Below, piece after piece: positions 45,184 to 56,994 of a stretch of DNA of 64,000 nt (position 1 is its first letter; the number at the start of each line of letters is the position of its first letter). The stretch comes from Dichetophora obliterata (taxonomy: Eukaryota > Arthropoda > Insecta > Diptera > Sciomyzidae): assembly GCA_963920525.1 (NCBI GenBank), contig OY986439.1, positions 46,226,982 to 46,290,981 of the forward strand. The letters run 5' to 3'. A program made the translations under genes and the position numbers. The notes beneath the pieces were generated by a model that was given only the letters and a program-made list of their open reading frames with translations, was not told where the DNA came from and searched no databases.

Positions 45184-46005
45184 AAAATGAGTTAAGGTTG
45201 TCTTAAGGTTTAAGAAGTTAAAGTCTTAATTTGAATGTAATCTTAAGTAAGATTTGTAGTTAAAATTTAAGTTTAAGTTTAAATTTCAGTACAAGAATAA
45301 GTTTGTGATTAATTTAAACATAAGTTTAAGTTTGAGTATAAGTTTAATTCTACGTAAAAGTTTTAGAGTAATACTACGTTTACGTATGAGATTAAGACAA
45401 ACAAGATAAAGAAAATCCCCTTTTGTAATCTACATTGTTTACACTAGTGAGAAAGAGATTAATTTTGAAATTTCGTTGCTTCGTTTTGTTCTGCTTTGTT
45501 TTAGGTTAGGGCTATGTTATGGTGGAGGTCAAATTCACGCCATTAATTGTTTTTCTTCCAATGTAAGTGGGAACTTTGAGAGAGTGGGGTTAAAGCAGGT
45601 TGCGTTGTGAATTTATTCACAACATATGTGTTTTAGCATGAAAACACGTGACCGGGGTCACCACCACAACATAGCCCTTATAGACCTTCAATAAGTCAGT
45701 TTTTTTTATTCCCACTTGCAGTGTTGCAGTTTTTAAGAAATTCCCAATATTTACAGAATTGCAAACTTTTTTAAGAAGTAAGCAAGAAGATTTATTATTA
45801 TTCTACATCAGAATGAGGTTAACTTTTCTAGAGCTAGTCTAATAAAATTCAACAAGATCTAGGAGTTAATCTCGTCGAGGGCCTTAACCTCGTTTTAATC
45901 TCTATATGTAAACGTAGTATAAGATTAAGACTAAGATTAAGATTAAATCAAAGTAATTAAAATTTAATTTTATTTTAATTTCAAGTTTAAGTAGGCCCAA
46001 GTAAA
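45184..46005. repeat. Degenerate TTAAGT-type array, right part, with a MITE inside
   Basis: AAGTTTAAGTTTAAATTT, TTAAGTTTGAG and similar words occur at 45184-45400. TTAAGACTAAGATTAAGATT and AAGTTTAAGT follow at 45910-46005. The interval 45508-45678 is a separate inverted-repeat element. Confidence 0.6.
45508..45678. mobile_element. Very short inverted-repeat element
   Basis: The left end is AGGGCTATGTTATGGTGG. The right end, read on the minus strand, is AGGGCTATGTTGTGGTGG, one mismatch in 18. The interior is non-coding and 171 bp in total. The target duplication is unclear. Confidence 0.65.
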
Positions 46006-46009
46006 GGTT

Positions 46010-48120
46010 ATCTCATTAAAAATGCTCTACGTTTTCTACATCATATAGACATTAGCTCATTCGAAGTTTATTGATACACCCGCTTTCTGCTTTGGAATTT
46101 TTGAATTTTGTCACGTTTGTGGCGTGGCAGGTATAGAAAAGTATAAGTTTATTTGAATTAAATTTTAAGGGGCGATAGACTGTTATACAAAATGAAAAAA
46201 TCTAAAATCTTTAGTGCATATTTAAAAAAGTGGCAGTGCAGAGAAATAAATTACGTTTTTGTTATTTTTCGAATATGTGTTTTAAAACTGAAACATGGGA
46301 ATATACACAAAAAATAACACTTCATTCACAATTATTTAAAATATTATAAGTAAAAAATGGTTTTGCTACCATTTAAATTGGTAACGAATGTTGGTTTAAA
46401 TTAAACCTTATAGTACTTGTACGATAAATAGAAAATAGAAGTGATCGGACTAGAACTACGCCTTCATTCCATATAAAGTGAAAGGGTTACTTTTTTCCAC
46501 ATTTTTTCCTTTTTAATGAAGCGCTTTCACTGAAATTAAAATTGCTGTTCTACTTTATAGTACATACTTATACGATGCATAGAAAATGGGCGTGTTCAGA
46601 CCAGATTTACGTCACTTTTCATACATAGTGAAAAATGATTCCAAGCGTTTCGCTTCACAAAAAAATGCTTATCTTGATCAGTTTATAAGAACCCCACCAT
46701 TTTTTTAGTAAAAATTTAAAAAATATTTTAAGATCTACAATTTTTTGATGCGTATTTGTGATTTTTTAAGAATTTTCCCATATTTTTTAAATTAATTGGA
46801 AAAACAGCAAAAACAAAGGCGAGAGGTTTGTAGGTTGGTTGGGTACCTTTAGCTTCTTAGATCATACCTTGGTGCAGAATGAATATTTTGCGGATGTAAA
46901 TACGCCGTTAGAAAAAGACCTAAATTTCTTTAACTTTGGCAAAAAAATTTTGGGATTTGTTGAAAAAAAAAATTGGTGTCATTTTTCTAAAAGGATTTCA
47001 TTAGCATACAACGACTCCTTCTAATTGCCATGCAAATTTCGTACACAAAGAATGGTAGGTGGGCGTGGCAATATTTTTAATTCACACATACATTTAATAT
47101 TTTAGTGAGTTATTTAAACTTTAGCATAAAAGCCTGTCTTATGACAGGTCCTGCGCACACTTCATTTTTCATGCCTTTTGTCGAAAGAACTTTTTTCTCT
47201 TTGTAAAGCTTAATTTTTTATTCACTCGATTTTTGCAAAATACAAATGTACCACTTTAAATAACACTTTACGTATTGAAGCGGTGTTGAAAAATTAGTTC
47301 AAGTGTAAAAGTGCAAAAAGTCGAGTTTATATATAATTCATACACAACTTTACAAACTGGCCTTGCAACCTTCATATACGTAGCAACTCAGGTGTGTTTC
47401 GCGGCTGATACAATTATATTTTTGGCACAATCGACTCGAATCGACTCAAAAGTATTTAATTAAATTCGTCATAACTTTTTTATAAAAGGATGAAAAAAAG
47501 AGATATGTTAGATCAAAAACGTACTATTGTAAAAACCCAATATTGTCACTGATAAGTATCAAATATATTTTCTGTGCTTACTTTCAGGCTGAACATTTTT
47601 GAATACAGTGTCTTGTAAAATTACTTTAGTGTCAAAAAATAATTACAATTCGAGAAATACTGTGTGCATAGCAGCATGCTTGCCTTTTATGTGTTGAGAT
47701 GTGCATACTTTCAGGCTGAACAGTTTCAGAGATATTGGACACGGAGCAGAGTGCTTGTCTTTTATATATGAAGATAACTTAAATACGAAAAAAATTAGTG
47801 TTGTAAATTTTTGTTTTATATTGGAGGTAGGCGTGGTTGTGGCCGGATTTACAAATATTTTCTTCTGTAATCTTATATAGCCGATTGCAATTTATATAAC
47901 AAATTTTATTGGTAAAGAGCCTGTCCAACCTTATGTGCAGACCGTGCAAGGCACGGGGGCGTGAACTCGGAAGGGGCGCGATAGGAAATTTTATTTAAAA
48001 ATATTAGAGCTGTTTGCGAAAATTTTATAAAAATTTTGCCTTAAAAGTTTCTAAAACCATGGAAGGTAATGCTCTTCAGTATTTAAAAAACAAAAAATTC
48101 GACTGCAGAAAAGGATCAAC
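46010..48120. other. Non-coding stretch with Helitron-like modules (set 3)
   Basis: Two units spaced 147 bp apart lie at 46376-46640. They share TAGTACTTGTACGATAAATA, GAAAAT or GGGCGTG, then TACG, and CCATATAAAGTGAAA-type words. GGTGGGCGTGGCAATATTTT occurs at 47053. No gene is recognised. Confidence 0.45.
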
Positions 48121-48124
48121 GCAA

Positions 48125-48865
48125 ACAAGGAAGCCGCGTTACTATTGCTTGAGAAGATACTTTCATTTTCCGGGAATCTAAAAAAATCCGCATACATCTA
48201 CAAATAAAGTACGAAAGGCTATCTATGGCGAAAATTAAGCATCACCACCCCACGGAAGAAGCCTCTATTATCTGAATGCAACCGTAGGAAGAGGCTTGAG
48301 TTCGCTAAAAAGTATCGTCATTGGGGAACAAAAGAGTTGAAGAAAGTATTGTTTTCAAACGAAACTAAAATAAATAGAGTGTCACCCGATGGAAAAAATA
48401 TGTCCGCCGCCCAAGTATACTCGAGCTACACTGAAGCATGGAGGAGGAAGCATTATGCTTTGGGGTGCTATGTCATGGCCTGGTGTCGGCCCACTACAAA
48501 ATATTGAGGGGCTTATGAACTGGTATATATGAACTGAATATATTGAAATTCTGGACAATGTGATGCTGCCTTATTTGGATGAAAATATGCATATTTCAGC
48601 AGGAAAATGACCCCAAGCACACTGCTCTGCTGGTCAAGCAGTAGTTTTGAGATAGTCAAGTTACTGTTTTGGACTGGCCATCTTGCAGTCCTGAAAGAAG
48701 TGAGCTTGCTCAAGATAGGCAACTTTGAAAAGCTGTACGATGAAACAAAAAAGTTTGGGAAGAGCTTCCTAACAGTGTTTTTGAAAATTTAGTAGAGTCT
48801 CTGCCTTGTACTGGTTAACAATTTGTTTATTTGCCAGAATAGGGCTGTAAGGCTACAAGTTTGAG
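48125..48865 (+). pseudogene. Tc1/mariner-superfamily transposase, dead copy
   Basis: Two alternating frames give a Tc1-type transposase. They read KPLLSECNRRKRLEFAKKY, HWGTKELKKVLFSNETKIN, then after a frame change ATLKHGGGSIMLWGAMSW, GVGPLQNIEGLMNWYI, EYIEILDNVMLPYLDENM, NDPKHTALLVKQ and VLDWPSCSPE. In the family the first catalytic aspartate lies in FSDE and the second in QQDNDPKH; here they read FSNE (Asp to Asn) and QQENDPKH (Asp to Glu). There are also several stops and at least two frameshifts. The N-terminal DNA-binding part is poorly preserved before 48200. No terminal inverted repeats were identified. It would have cut and pasted its own element at TA sites. Confidence 0.75.
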
Positions 48866-48869
48866 AATT

Positions 48870-50930
48870 TTATTAAAACCATGCACCCTATGAAATGACG
48901 TCATCAAATTAATAAAGCATTCAAAACTTTGAATATACTTAAACACGGCAGTGGAGATATTTTAAATTTGGTCTAGTTGAAGATAATTTCTTACTAGTTT
49001 TAATTTGTAGGTAATGTTTGTTGCGACTTGTCCAAACTAAATTGAGTCAACTTCTTGTACTAACAAGCCATAAAAATGCGTCTTTTACCTACTAAATAAA
49101 TTCAAGCGCTCAACCTATACGCATAAATTTTAATTAAGCTAATAGTATTAATAAATTTTTATTGCACCCAATTAAATGCACGACTCGGCATGCTTCACAC
49201 CAAAGGCGCCAACAACACTAATTGACCAAATTTATTTAAACATGAAGACAAGAACCACGCATGGAGTTGACAAAAAAAAATATAAACAAACGCTAAGAAT
49301 ATTGTGAAAACTAGTTGGTGCGGAGGCCACTAAGATGATGCTTAAGTTAAATTATGTACTTACTTGGCTTGAATAATAACATAAACAACATGCTGCAGCA
49401 CGTGACAACGTTAAACATAGAGGCAACAGCAGGCAATCGGAGTTGATTTAACTAAATATTAAAAAATTATATTAATCATTAACTTGTAGCCTGTCAAATT
49501 CATGAATGTGTCAGGTTAGCGTGTGAAAATGCGAAACGAGCTCTGGTCAAAATATTGACGATCTTGAAAACAAGTTTTCGCGCTTAAAACGGCTTCAATG
49601 AAAATTTTAAGCTTTGAAAAAGTTACTATAAATTATCTACTAAGCATTAAACTTTTCGTTATAATTATTATGTATTAAGTATCTAGTATAAAGTATAAAA
49701 TAATAATTATTAGGTATTGAGTATAAATTATTGTGTATTGAGAAGTAAGCAATCTTATTAGTCTGATTTTCAACATCTTTAAACCTTGCTTGAGCCATAT
49801 ATTATTTCTAGCACAGTGTTTTAAGCTAGCTGTTACCATGCTTAGAATTAAGATTTCACTTGCATTTTTAAAGCTTTTGTATGATTAATAAATTATACGT
49901 CTAGCTGCTCTAAAAATGTTTTACTTCTTTATTTTATTATTTTGCCAGTTACTTAAATTTCAATCGAAAAATACTAGTTCATACGAATAAACTTTACGAA
50001 ACGATTTGTTACAAATTAAGTCAGTTTCTTTTGAGACTGTCATGGCTTGCAACCATAAAACTACGACACTTAGACTTTATCCGGAAGTGTAACCTTTTTT
50101 GCTGCTTTTCATTATTTCAAACCTAAGCAAAGCCTATATAAAACAAAGCATTGACAATGAACTTCAACAGCATTAATGAAAATTATCCCTTACCCTTGTC
50201 ACTTTAACACAATCTTGCTTATACAAGGTAGCAATATTTATTTAACAGACTTAAAGCTTAATTTTAGTACAAAAATTAATCATTTCATTGTCTTGTTTAG
50301 TATAAAATATTGCAACTTTTTGTTCTCATGGTGCTGCTGCCAATTTTTTGGGAAATAATTTGCATGCCACACCGTACAACATTACATTTCTATCATCGTC
50401 TATATAGTTATATATATAAAGTCAATACAATGGAGTTGCATTTTTTGATTGTATTTTATTCTAACAACTTGTTTATCTTGAAATATATAATTTATTTCAA
50501 TGCTGGATTTGACTTTGACCGCATGACATCGCATCGCTATAAAGTCAATACTACTTTAGTCAAGTAGACGCATTAAGCAAAATCATTGATGTACACACGT
50601 CTGTTGTATTTACCACATTGAATGAGAAAATCTTATTTAAAGCGTTCACATGAATCTCTAGAAGTGCAGCATTCTTTCATATATAATATAATATGACTAT
50701 ATAAAATGAGATCAGTAAGCATGCAGTTTAATTAATTCATTATATATTTATTTTAAAATTAAAAAAACTTAGATCTGCATTTAAAAGTAACGTAGCAAAG
50801 GTTTTTATTGGTGAAAAATTCATTTAAACAACACGTATCGATGTTGTAAAACTTATAAATACATTTTTAACTGATTTCTATAATTTTTTTGTAAGTTTTT
50901 AGCAAGTCCATTTGTTGCACTTTAACATAA
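48870..50930. other. Host-like non-coding sequence
   Basis: No recognised gene or repeat. Only AT-rich spacer with short meaningless frames. Confidence 0.45.
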
Positions 50931-51231
50931 GGGGTATTCAAACTGACTTGGGTAGTTGGGTATTGGTAGATTGAGCAGTTTTGATAATTGCGAGCACCCT
51001 AAATTGTAATTGAGTACTTTGTAAAATAGTTTTGAGCAGTGCCGCATGTTTGTTTGATCTCCTCGGCTTATGTGGCTGATGAGAGATGAGTGACAGCTGG
51101 AAGAGGGTTGCCATCGAATTACTTTTTGTCATTTTATGTGCGTAAAAATTCAGGCCATTAATTTGGCGTAAGCAAAGTTATCTCATATACGAGTAATTTT
51201 TAACGTGAACTTCGCAGCATTTTATAATTTA

Positions 51232-51290
51232 CTAGCAACCTCGGGCAGACGTTGTCCTGCCACAGACCGCCTTACTGCCATATAAGAATT
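51232..51290 (-). mobile_element. Helitron-type 3' terminus
   Basis: On the minus strand the sequence GGCAGGACAACGTCTGCC (short hairpin) is followed by CGAGGTTG, then CTAG and T. This fits the Helitron rule of a hairpin upstream of CTRR, with insertion before T. The GTGGGCGG-type modules to the right (52540-53350) are probably the body of this element, split by the mariner-type insertion. Confidence 0.5.
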
Positions 51291-51750
51291 TTCATGCAAA
51301 TCGGAAAAAAACTTTTTTATATACAGTGATGTGCAAATAAATAGGGACACTTGTATTTTTATATTTAAACCTGCATGTATTATATACAAGGTTCCCCCGA
51401 TATAGCATTAATTCCTCGGTTGTTAATTCCCCATAACAATATGAGTAAAAAAATTTAAAGGATGATGGTCACCCCCTCCTCCCTCTGGCAGCTAGAGAGA
51501 AAAAACTGGAAAATATGTGTCATTACCTTTTACTCCATATTTAATGTATCTTTTATCCAATTTCCAAAGTTTATAACTTGTTGAGAAGTTTATCAAATTA
51601 ATATTAAGTTGTTTATAAAACATTTTTCATAAAGTCACATTTAAGAAAGTTATGAGCAACTAAATTCTAAAAAAATTTTGAATTCAACTTTGATAATAAA
51701 TTTCTCGAATATTAAATAAAATTTTTTAATATTTTTATGACTTAAATTTT

Positions 51751-51812
51751 TTATTTATTTCATTGTATCATCTACTGGTCTATGCCCGTACAGATTACAT
51801 ATAGTAGCTTAC
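51751..51812 (-). repeat. Retroposon 3' tail inside the mariner-type element
   Basis: Read on the minus strand: ACTATATGTAATCTGTACGG, GCATAGACCAGTAGATGAT and an A-rich tail. It is the same 3' end as at 28205 and 52038. Confidence 0.6.
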
Positions 51813-52037
51813 ATACTAGGTTAGTTAAAAAATAAGATTACATCTCTTTTAATGATAATTTTGCTTGAACTTAAATCTATGTGACTACCGAGAATATTAC
51901 AGTAATGAAGACAACGTGTTAACGGATCGCTATTTCCGTAGTTTGTTCTGTGAGATTGAACATAGAACGGATATTGGTCTCTTAGTGACCTTGCGGGAGC
52001 ATGGAATGGAATTAAGGCAAGAAGATCAGAGCAATCG

Positions 52038-52092
52038 ATTCTATTATCTGGGCATAGCCCAGTAGATGATAAAATAAAATAAATAAATAAAT
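52038..52092 (+). repeat. Second retroposon 3' tail, opposite orientation
   Basis: GGGCATAGCCCAGTAGATGA, then TAAAATAAAATAAATAAATA. The upstream 66-codon frame (51865-52065) may be residual LINE C-terminus, but I cannot place it. Confidence 0.55.
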
Positions 52093-52539
52093 TTTTTTAA
52101 TAATAAAGTTTTCTATTGACTTTGTTTTTGATCTTGCCATAATGCTTGAGTACTCACTCAATGCAAGCACAACTTCTTTTTTATTTTAAATTACCACACG
52201 TAAAACAGTAAACTTTTAGTGTGGTACGATTAGAAAACAGTTTTTGTATCATTGGTTTGAAAGTCATGTAGTCTTTATTTTCTAGATGCGTTTTACTTTG
52301 GAGATCGGTTAAGAGATAAATAAAATAAGAGATAATTAATCAATTTTTCACTTTATAGCTCCGAAGAGGGGAAGGGTTGAGCCTCATCTATAAAGTTTTA
52401 TACTCGCCTAATCAAGGAGAATCACCACCTGAGGGAATTATTGCTATATCAGGGGCACCTTGTTTATAATTCATGCAGCTTTAAATATAAAAATACAAGT
52501 GACCCTATTTATTTGCACATCACTGTATCTGAACTGGCA

Positions 52540-53350
52540 TAAATGAAGTGCGACCACACATATTTTTAGTTCAGTTTCCGAAACCATCAAATCCATCCGA
52601 AATATAGCATTTTTATTGATTTGAAGAAAAAAATAGGGTATGGAAAAAATGTTCCCTAAAACACCAATACTCGAAAAAATCAACTGCCAAAATTGCAGCT
52701 CAATTTAGCTTATACCTGGTGCACTTTACTTTGCTGCACGCTTATCCTCTGAAAATGGGTTCGACCACGCCCATTTTTAGTAAAGTAGCCGCCAGTAACC
52801 ATATGAACTAAATTACTAAATTTTAGTCCAATACGACCCAAACCGTCTGAAATATAGCATTTTTATTGATTTGTGGGCGGTAAAAGAGGGTGTGGTATAT
52901 TTTTTTCACTAACCGAGATATTAATCTTAATAACAGATATTGCAAATTTGGTGGCCTTAGGTGTTACCGTTCCTGACACCTTTAGGGATACCGCACTAAC
53001 GATTTTATGTGTATAGAAATGCGGTAAAAGTAGGCGTGGCAACATTTATATATATAGTGACCACTACTTGGTCTCATAGCACAAAGTTTCACTATAAAAA
53101 CATGCACAACTTGGGAATTATGATTTCTGAAAAAAAGGCGTATTTACAGTTTGGCCACGCCCGATTTTGGTTGAGTTGCCGAGAGTAACCATACGAAATA
53201 AATTAAAAAATTTTAGTCCAATACAACTGAATTCGTCTAAAATATAGCATTTTTATTGATTTGTGGGCGGTAATAGGGGGTGTGGCAATTTTTTTTATTA
53301 TTATTTAAGGTATTAGCCTTAGCAACAAAATATTGTAAATTTGATGCCCT
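52540..53350. repeat. Helitron-like modules (set 4)
   Basis: TATAGCATTTTTATTGATTT begins at 52603, 52853 and 53243. The last two are followed by GTGGGCGGTAAAAGAGGGTG-type sequence. CGACCACGCCC and GCCACGCCC words precede them. Confidence 0.65.
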
Positions 53351-53649
53351 TAGGCCAATTATTGCCTATTTTTAAAAGGTGGTAACACATGGAAAACGAA
53401 TTCAACTTGGCAAGAAATTAATCTACCCAAACAAGTCAGGGGGTCAGCTTGAGTAGATTGGTGAATGGGAAGATTACAAAAACAATATGCACGGCATTTG
53501 CCAATCTATCCAACTACCCAAGTCAGTGTGAATACCCCCATGTTTATCAGTGTGAAGGTCGTTTGCTTGCCTCGCTATTTAAAATAAAAAGTTTTTTAAT
53601 GTCTACACCATTTCCAATTGTAATTAAGAAATATCTTGCGAAATTTAGG

Positions 53650-54475
53650 AAAAAATTTAATTGAAGTTTAGAATAGATTAGTTGAATTTCAGAAATTTTG
53701 TTTTAAATTTAGAAAGAATCAATTGAAATTCAGAAAAGACCAATTTAAATTCAGAAAATGATACATTAACATTTAGAAAAGATCAATTGAAGTTTGCAAC
53801 TTCATTTGAAATTCGGAATATGTCAGTTCAAATTCGGAAATTCTATTTTAAATTTAGAAAAGATTAATTAAAATTCAAATATTCCATTTGAAATTAAGAG
53901 CAGATCAATTTATATTTAGAAAAGGCAAATTCAAATTTAGAAAAGATCAATTCAATTTCAGAATAGATCAATTTAAATTCCGAAATTCCATTTTAAATTT
54001 AGAAAATATCAATTGAAATTCAAAAATTGCATTTAAAAATTCAGAGTAGATTAGTTGAAATTGAGAAGTTTATAAAAGCTCATTCGGAATTGAGAAATGA
54101 TCAATCGACATGATTTCGATTTGGAATTCGGAATATGTCAGTTCAAATTCAGAAATTCTATTTTAAATTTTAAAAAATAAATCAATTTAAATTCAGTAAA
54201 AAATAAACTTAAACTCATTCGAGATCAATTAAATTTCATAATACTTCCATTAAAATTTAAAACAGGTCAATTGGAATTCAGAAAAGACCAGTTGAAATTC
54301 GGATGAAATCAATTGAAATTCAGAATAAATAAATTAAAATTCGGAAAAGATAACTTGAAATTCAGAAAATATCAATTGAAATTTAGATAAGAACAATCTT
54401 TATTCAGAATCCTATTTCAAATTCAAAATAGACTAATAGAAAATCAGAAAAAAACAATTAAAGTTCAGAAAAGGG
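53650..54475. repeat. Degenerate minisatellite of about 23 bp
   Basis: AGAAAAGATCAATTGAAATTC-like units recur over about 800 bp with many substitutions. Examples are GAAAAGACCAATTTAAATTC, GAAAAGATCAATTGAAGTT and GAAAAGATAACTTGAAATTC. No coding meaning. Confidence 0.8.
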
Positions 54476-54788
54476 GTCAGGGTCTTGCTGTAAATTTCCG
54501 TAGATTTTTGTTAGAGTGTAGGCAGGGGTCAAAATTGTACCTACATGTCTCACTTCCTGTAGTTAAGTTCGTTTTAGCCAAAGACGCATGATAGGGGGGT
54601 GCTTATTAAAAAATAAAACACCATTTTTTTCAAAGGTCTATTGTAGGTACATAATTAAAAAAATTATAATGCCCATACCTGTACCTTCCGCAAAAAACTT
54701 CATTGACATAAGACCATGTTTATGTATTGTATTATTACTATAATAATGATTATGATGAAAATTTTCAAAAAATTCATTATAAATTTAG

Positions 54789-56102
54789 CAGGGACCAAAA
54801 ATAACAGTTATTTCCGAAATTTCTATTCAAAAAGTCAAATGGAAAGAGTAAGTCTATTCGATATTTGAATATAAAAATGTGATGCTTGTTAGCTAAGGAA
54901 TAATAATCTTTAATGATTTAAATTTTTCTGATTTTTTTTAAAAAAGTCAATAAATAATCATTATTTTTTGACCAATTTTATTTCGATCAAAAATTAAAAT
55001 GATAAAATTATTTGACTTTTATTTTTTTGATCAAAAATATAAGTTAAAATTTTACTTTTATTTTTCGGTCCAAAATATAAGTTAAAATTTTACTTTTATT
55101 TTTTCGATCAATATAACTGTACTTTTATTTTTTCGATCAAAAGTAAAAGTCATATTTCAATTCTTGTATCATCTGCTTGTACCCACTGTCTCAGTCGTTT
55201 GCGAAATGAATGAAAACACAAAGTGCAATGATAAGCAAATAGGCGATGTCATTTAAACGATGTGCAACGATATGAAGATCGATAGTAAGGTTTTTTTTTT
55301 CTTTGCAAAAATGTTACGAACATTTGTAAAAGAATAATTATTATTAAATTATATGATAAATTTAATTATATACATAAATATAATTAATTAATAATTAATT
55401 TTAACTCATATTTTTGACCAAAAAAAATAAAAGTCAAATTTTAACTTTTATATTTGATCAAAAAATAAAAGTCAAATTTTAACTTTTATTTTTTTGATCA
55501 AAAATATAAGATAAAATTAATTATTAATTAATTATAATTTTGTATATAATTAAATTTATCACATTATTTAATAATTATCGAAATAAATTGGTCAAAAAAT
55601 AACGATTATTAATAGACTTTTTTAAAAAAATCAGAAAAATTGAAATCATTAAAGATTATTATTCCTTAGCTAATAAGCATCACATTGCTATATTCAAATT
55701 AATTAATAATTAATAAAATAATAATTAAATTAAATTTTTATTGGTAAGGATAAAAAAAATTAATTCTTATTTCAATAGAACAGTCATTAAGCAGAATATT
55801 GATTTTTTTATATCGAAAAAATATAAGTAAAATATTAACTTTTATTATTGTTCGAAAAAATTAAAGTAAAATTTTAAAAGTTATATATGATCGAAAAAAC
55901 AAAAGTCAAATTTTAACTTTTATTTTCTATCAAAAAAATAAAAGTAAAATTTTAACTAATATTTTGGACCGAAAAAATAAAAGTCAAGTTTTAACTTTTA
56001 TTTTTGATCAAAAAAAATTATTTTTGATCAAAATAAAATCGGTCAAAAAATAACGATTATTTATTGACTTTATGGAAAAAATCATAACTGTTACGGTCCC
56101 TG
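54789..56102. mobile_element. hAT-type non-autonomous element, palindrome-rich
   Basis: The ends are inverted: left CAGGGACCAAAAATAACAGT; right (minus strand) CAGGGACCGTAACAGTTATG. The 8-bp flanks AAATTTAG (54781-54788) and GAATTTAG (56103-56110) match at seven positions. Ends starting CAGGG and an 8-bp duplication are hallmarks of hAT. Inside, a roughly 110-bp arm at 54878-54995 is repeated inverted at 55566-55692 (TTAGCTAAGGAATAATAATC shared). The core consists of repeated TTTTTGATCAAAAA palindromes separated by ATAAAAGTCAAATTTTAACT words. No transposase. Confidence 0.8.
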
Positions 56103-56941
56103 GAATTTAGCTATTCAACTTTTTATAGCAACAATTTTGATCACATCGAAGTTTGTAATAAAAAACATCCAAAATATGGACAAAATTTTTCAATATCTAT
56201 ACCAAAATCATTCGTGGTGTCCGAATGTCAAATTGCAGCAAGTCAACAGAGTTTGATACAATTGCCAGTAGGTCAGACTATAATTTGTCTACAACAAACA
56301 GTTGTAAAACAAATTAAACGCCAGTTAACAAAATCGACACACATCACATTCACTTCTTGTGCTCAATCATGTGTTTGATCTCACAGTTTCTAAAACGTGT
56401 AGAGTCCAAGAAACTTCAATTTCGATCAGTTTACTCTCAAGCTTCATGGGGGTTATTTTAGTGTATCGATAGCAAAATCAAGTGCAGAAGCAGAGTAACT
56501 GCCGGCTGGAGGCAACAAATGAATAATTTCGCTCCTGTGTTTTCTGATATTTTTTTCTAAATTGTTTCCCGCGGTCATGCTTAACAACATGGCCAAGTGG
56601 CCGCTAAAGGAAAACTCGCTCGCTCCACACAGTTGTCAGTGACTGAAACAATTTGATTACCTGTTTGCGACTAAACTGAAAGTGGCATTAAAGACGCATG
56701 CAAATAAATAATACATAAAAAATTTAAAAAAAAGTACTAAAAAATCTGTGCATTTGGCATTGCGCAAACGCTTAGCATTCATTGTTTTATGGTTTTCGAT
56801 ATATGAACATAGCTGTAATTATATTCGAGTCAACTTGAACTGCAGCAACATTCAAATAGTGCTTTTTAATGAATTAAGCGATATTTTGACGGCTACTCGG
56901 TTAATCAATTCAAAGGAACAGAACTGATGGTGTTACGGTTT

Positions 56942-56968
56942 CAAGTTTGTCGCTTAAGTCTTTCGTTT
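56942..56968 (+). repeat. 27-bp dispersed motif, copy 7
   Basis: Three mismatches to the consensus, at positions 7, 10 and 23. Confidence 0.7.
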
Positions 56969-56994
56969 TATATTTACTAAATAAGTTTATTTCA

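Larger units (their letters stand above)
51324..52525. mobile_element. Non-autonomous mariner-type element with 46-bp inverted repeats
   Basis: The left end CAGTGATGTGCAAATAAATA, GGGACACTTGTATTTTTATA, TTTAAA is matched with one mismatch (GGGTCACTT) at the right end in inverse orientation. TA flanks both sides (51322-51323 and 52526-52527). CAGT-start ends with a TA target are typical of Tc1/mariner. There is no transposase. The element carries two opposed retroposon 3' tails (51751-51812 and 52038-52092) as later cargo. Confidence 0.85.
50931..53540. repeat. Pair of matching inverted ends, possible large composite element
   Basis: GGGGTATTCAAACTGACTTG and GGTAGTTGG start at 50931. The reverse complement of the same sequence (ACTACCCAAGTCAGTGTGAA, TACCCC) ends at 53540. 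GGGGTATTC-type ends occur in Harbinger elements. No matching target duplication is visible, so these may be two separate copies of one end and not the two ends of one element. Confidence 0.35.
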
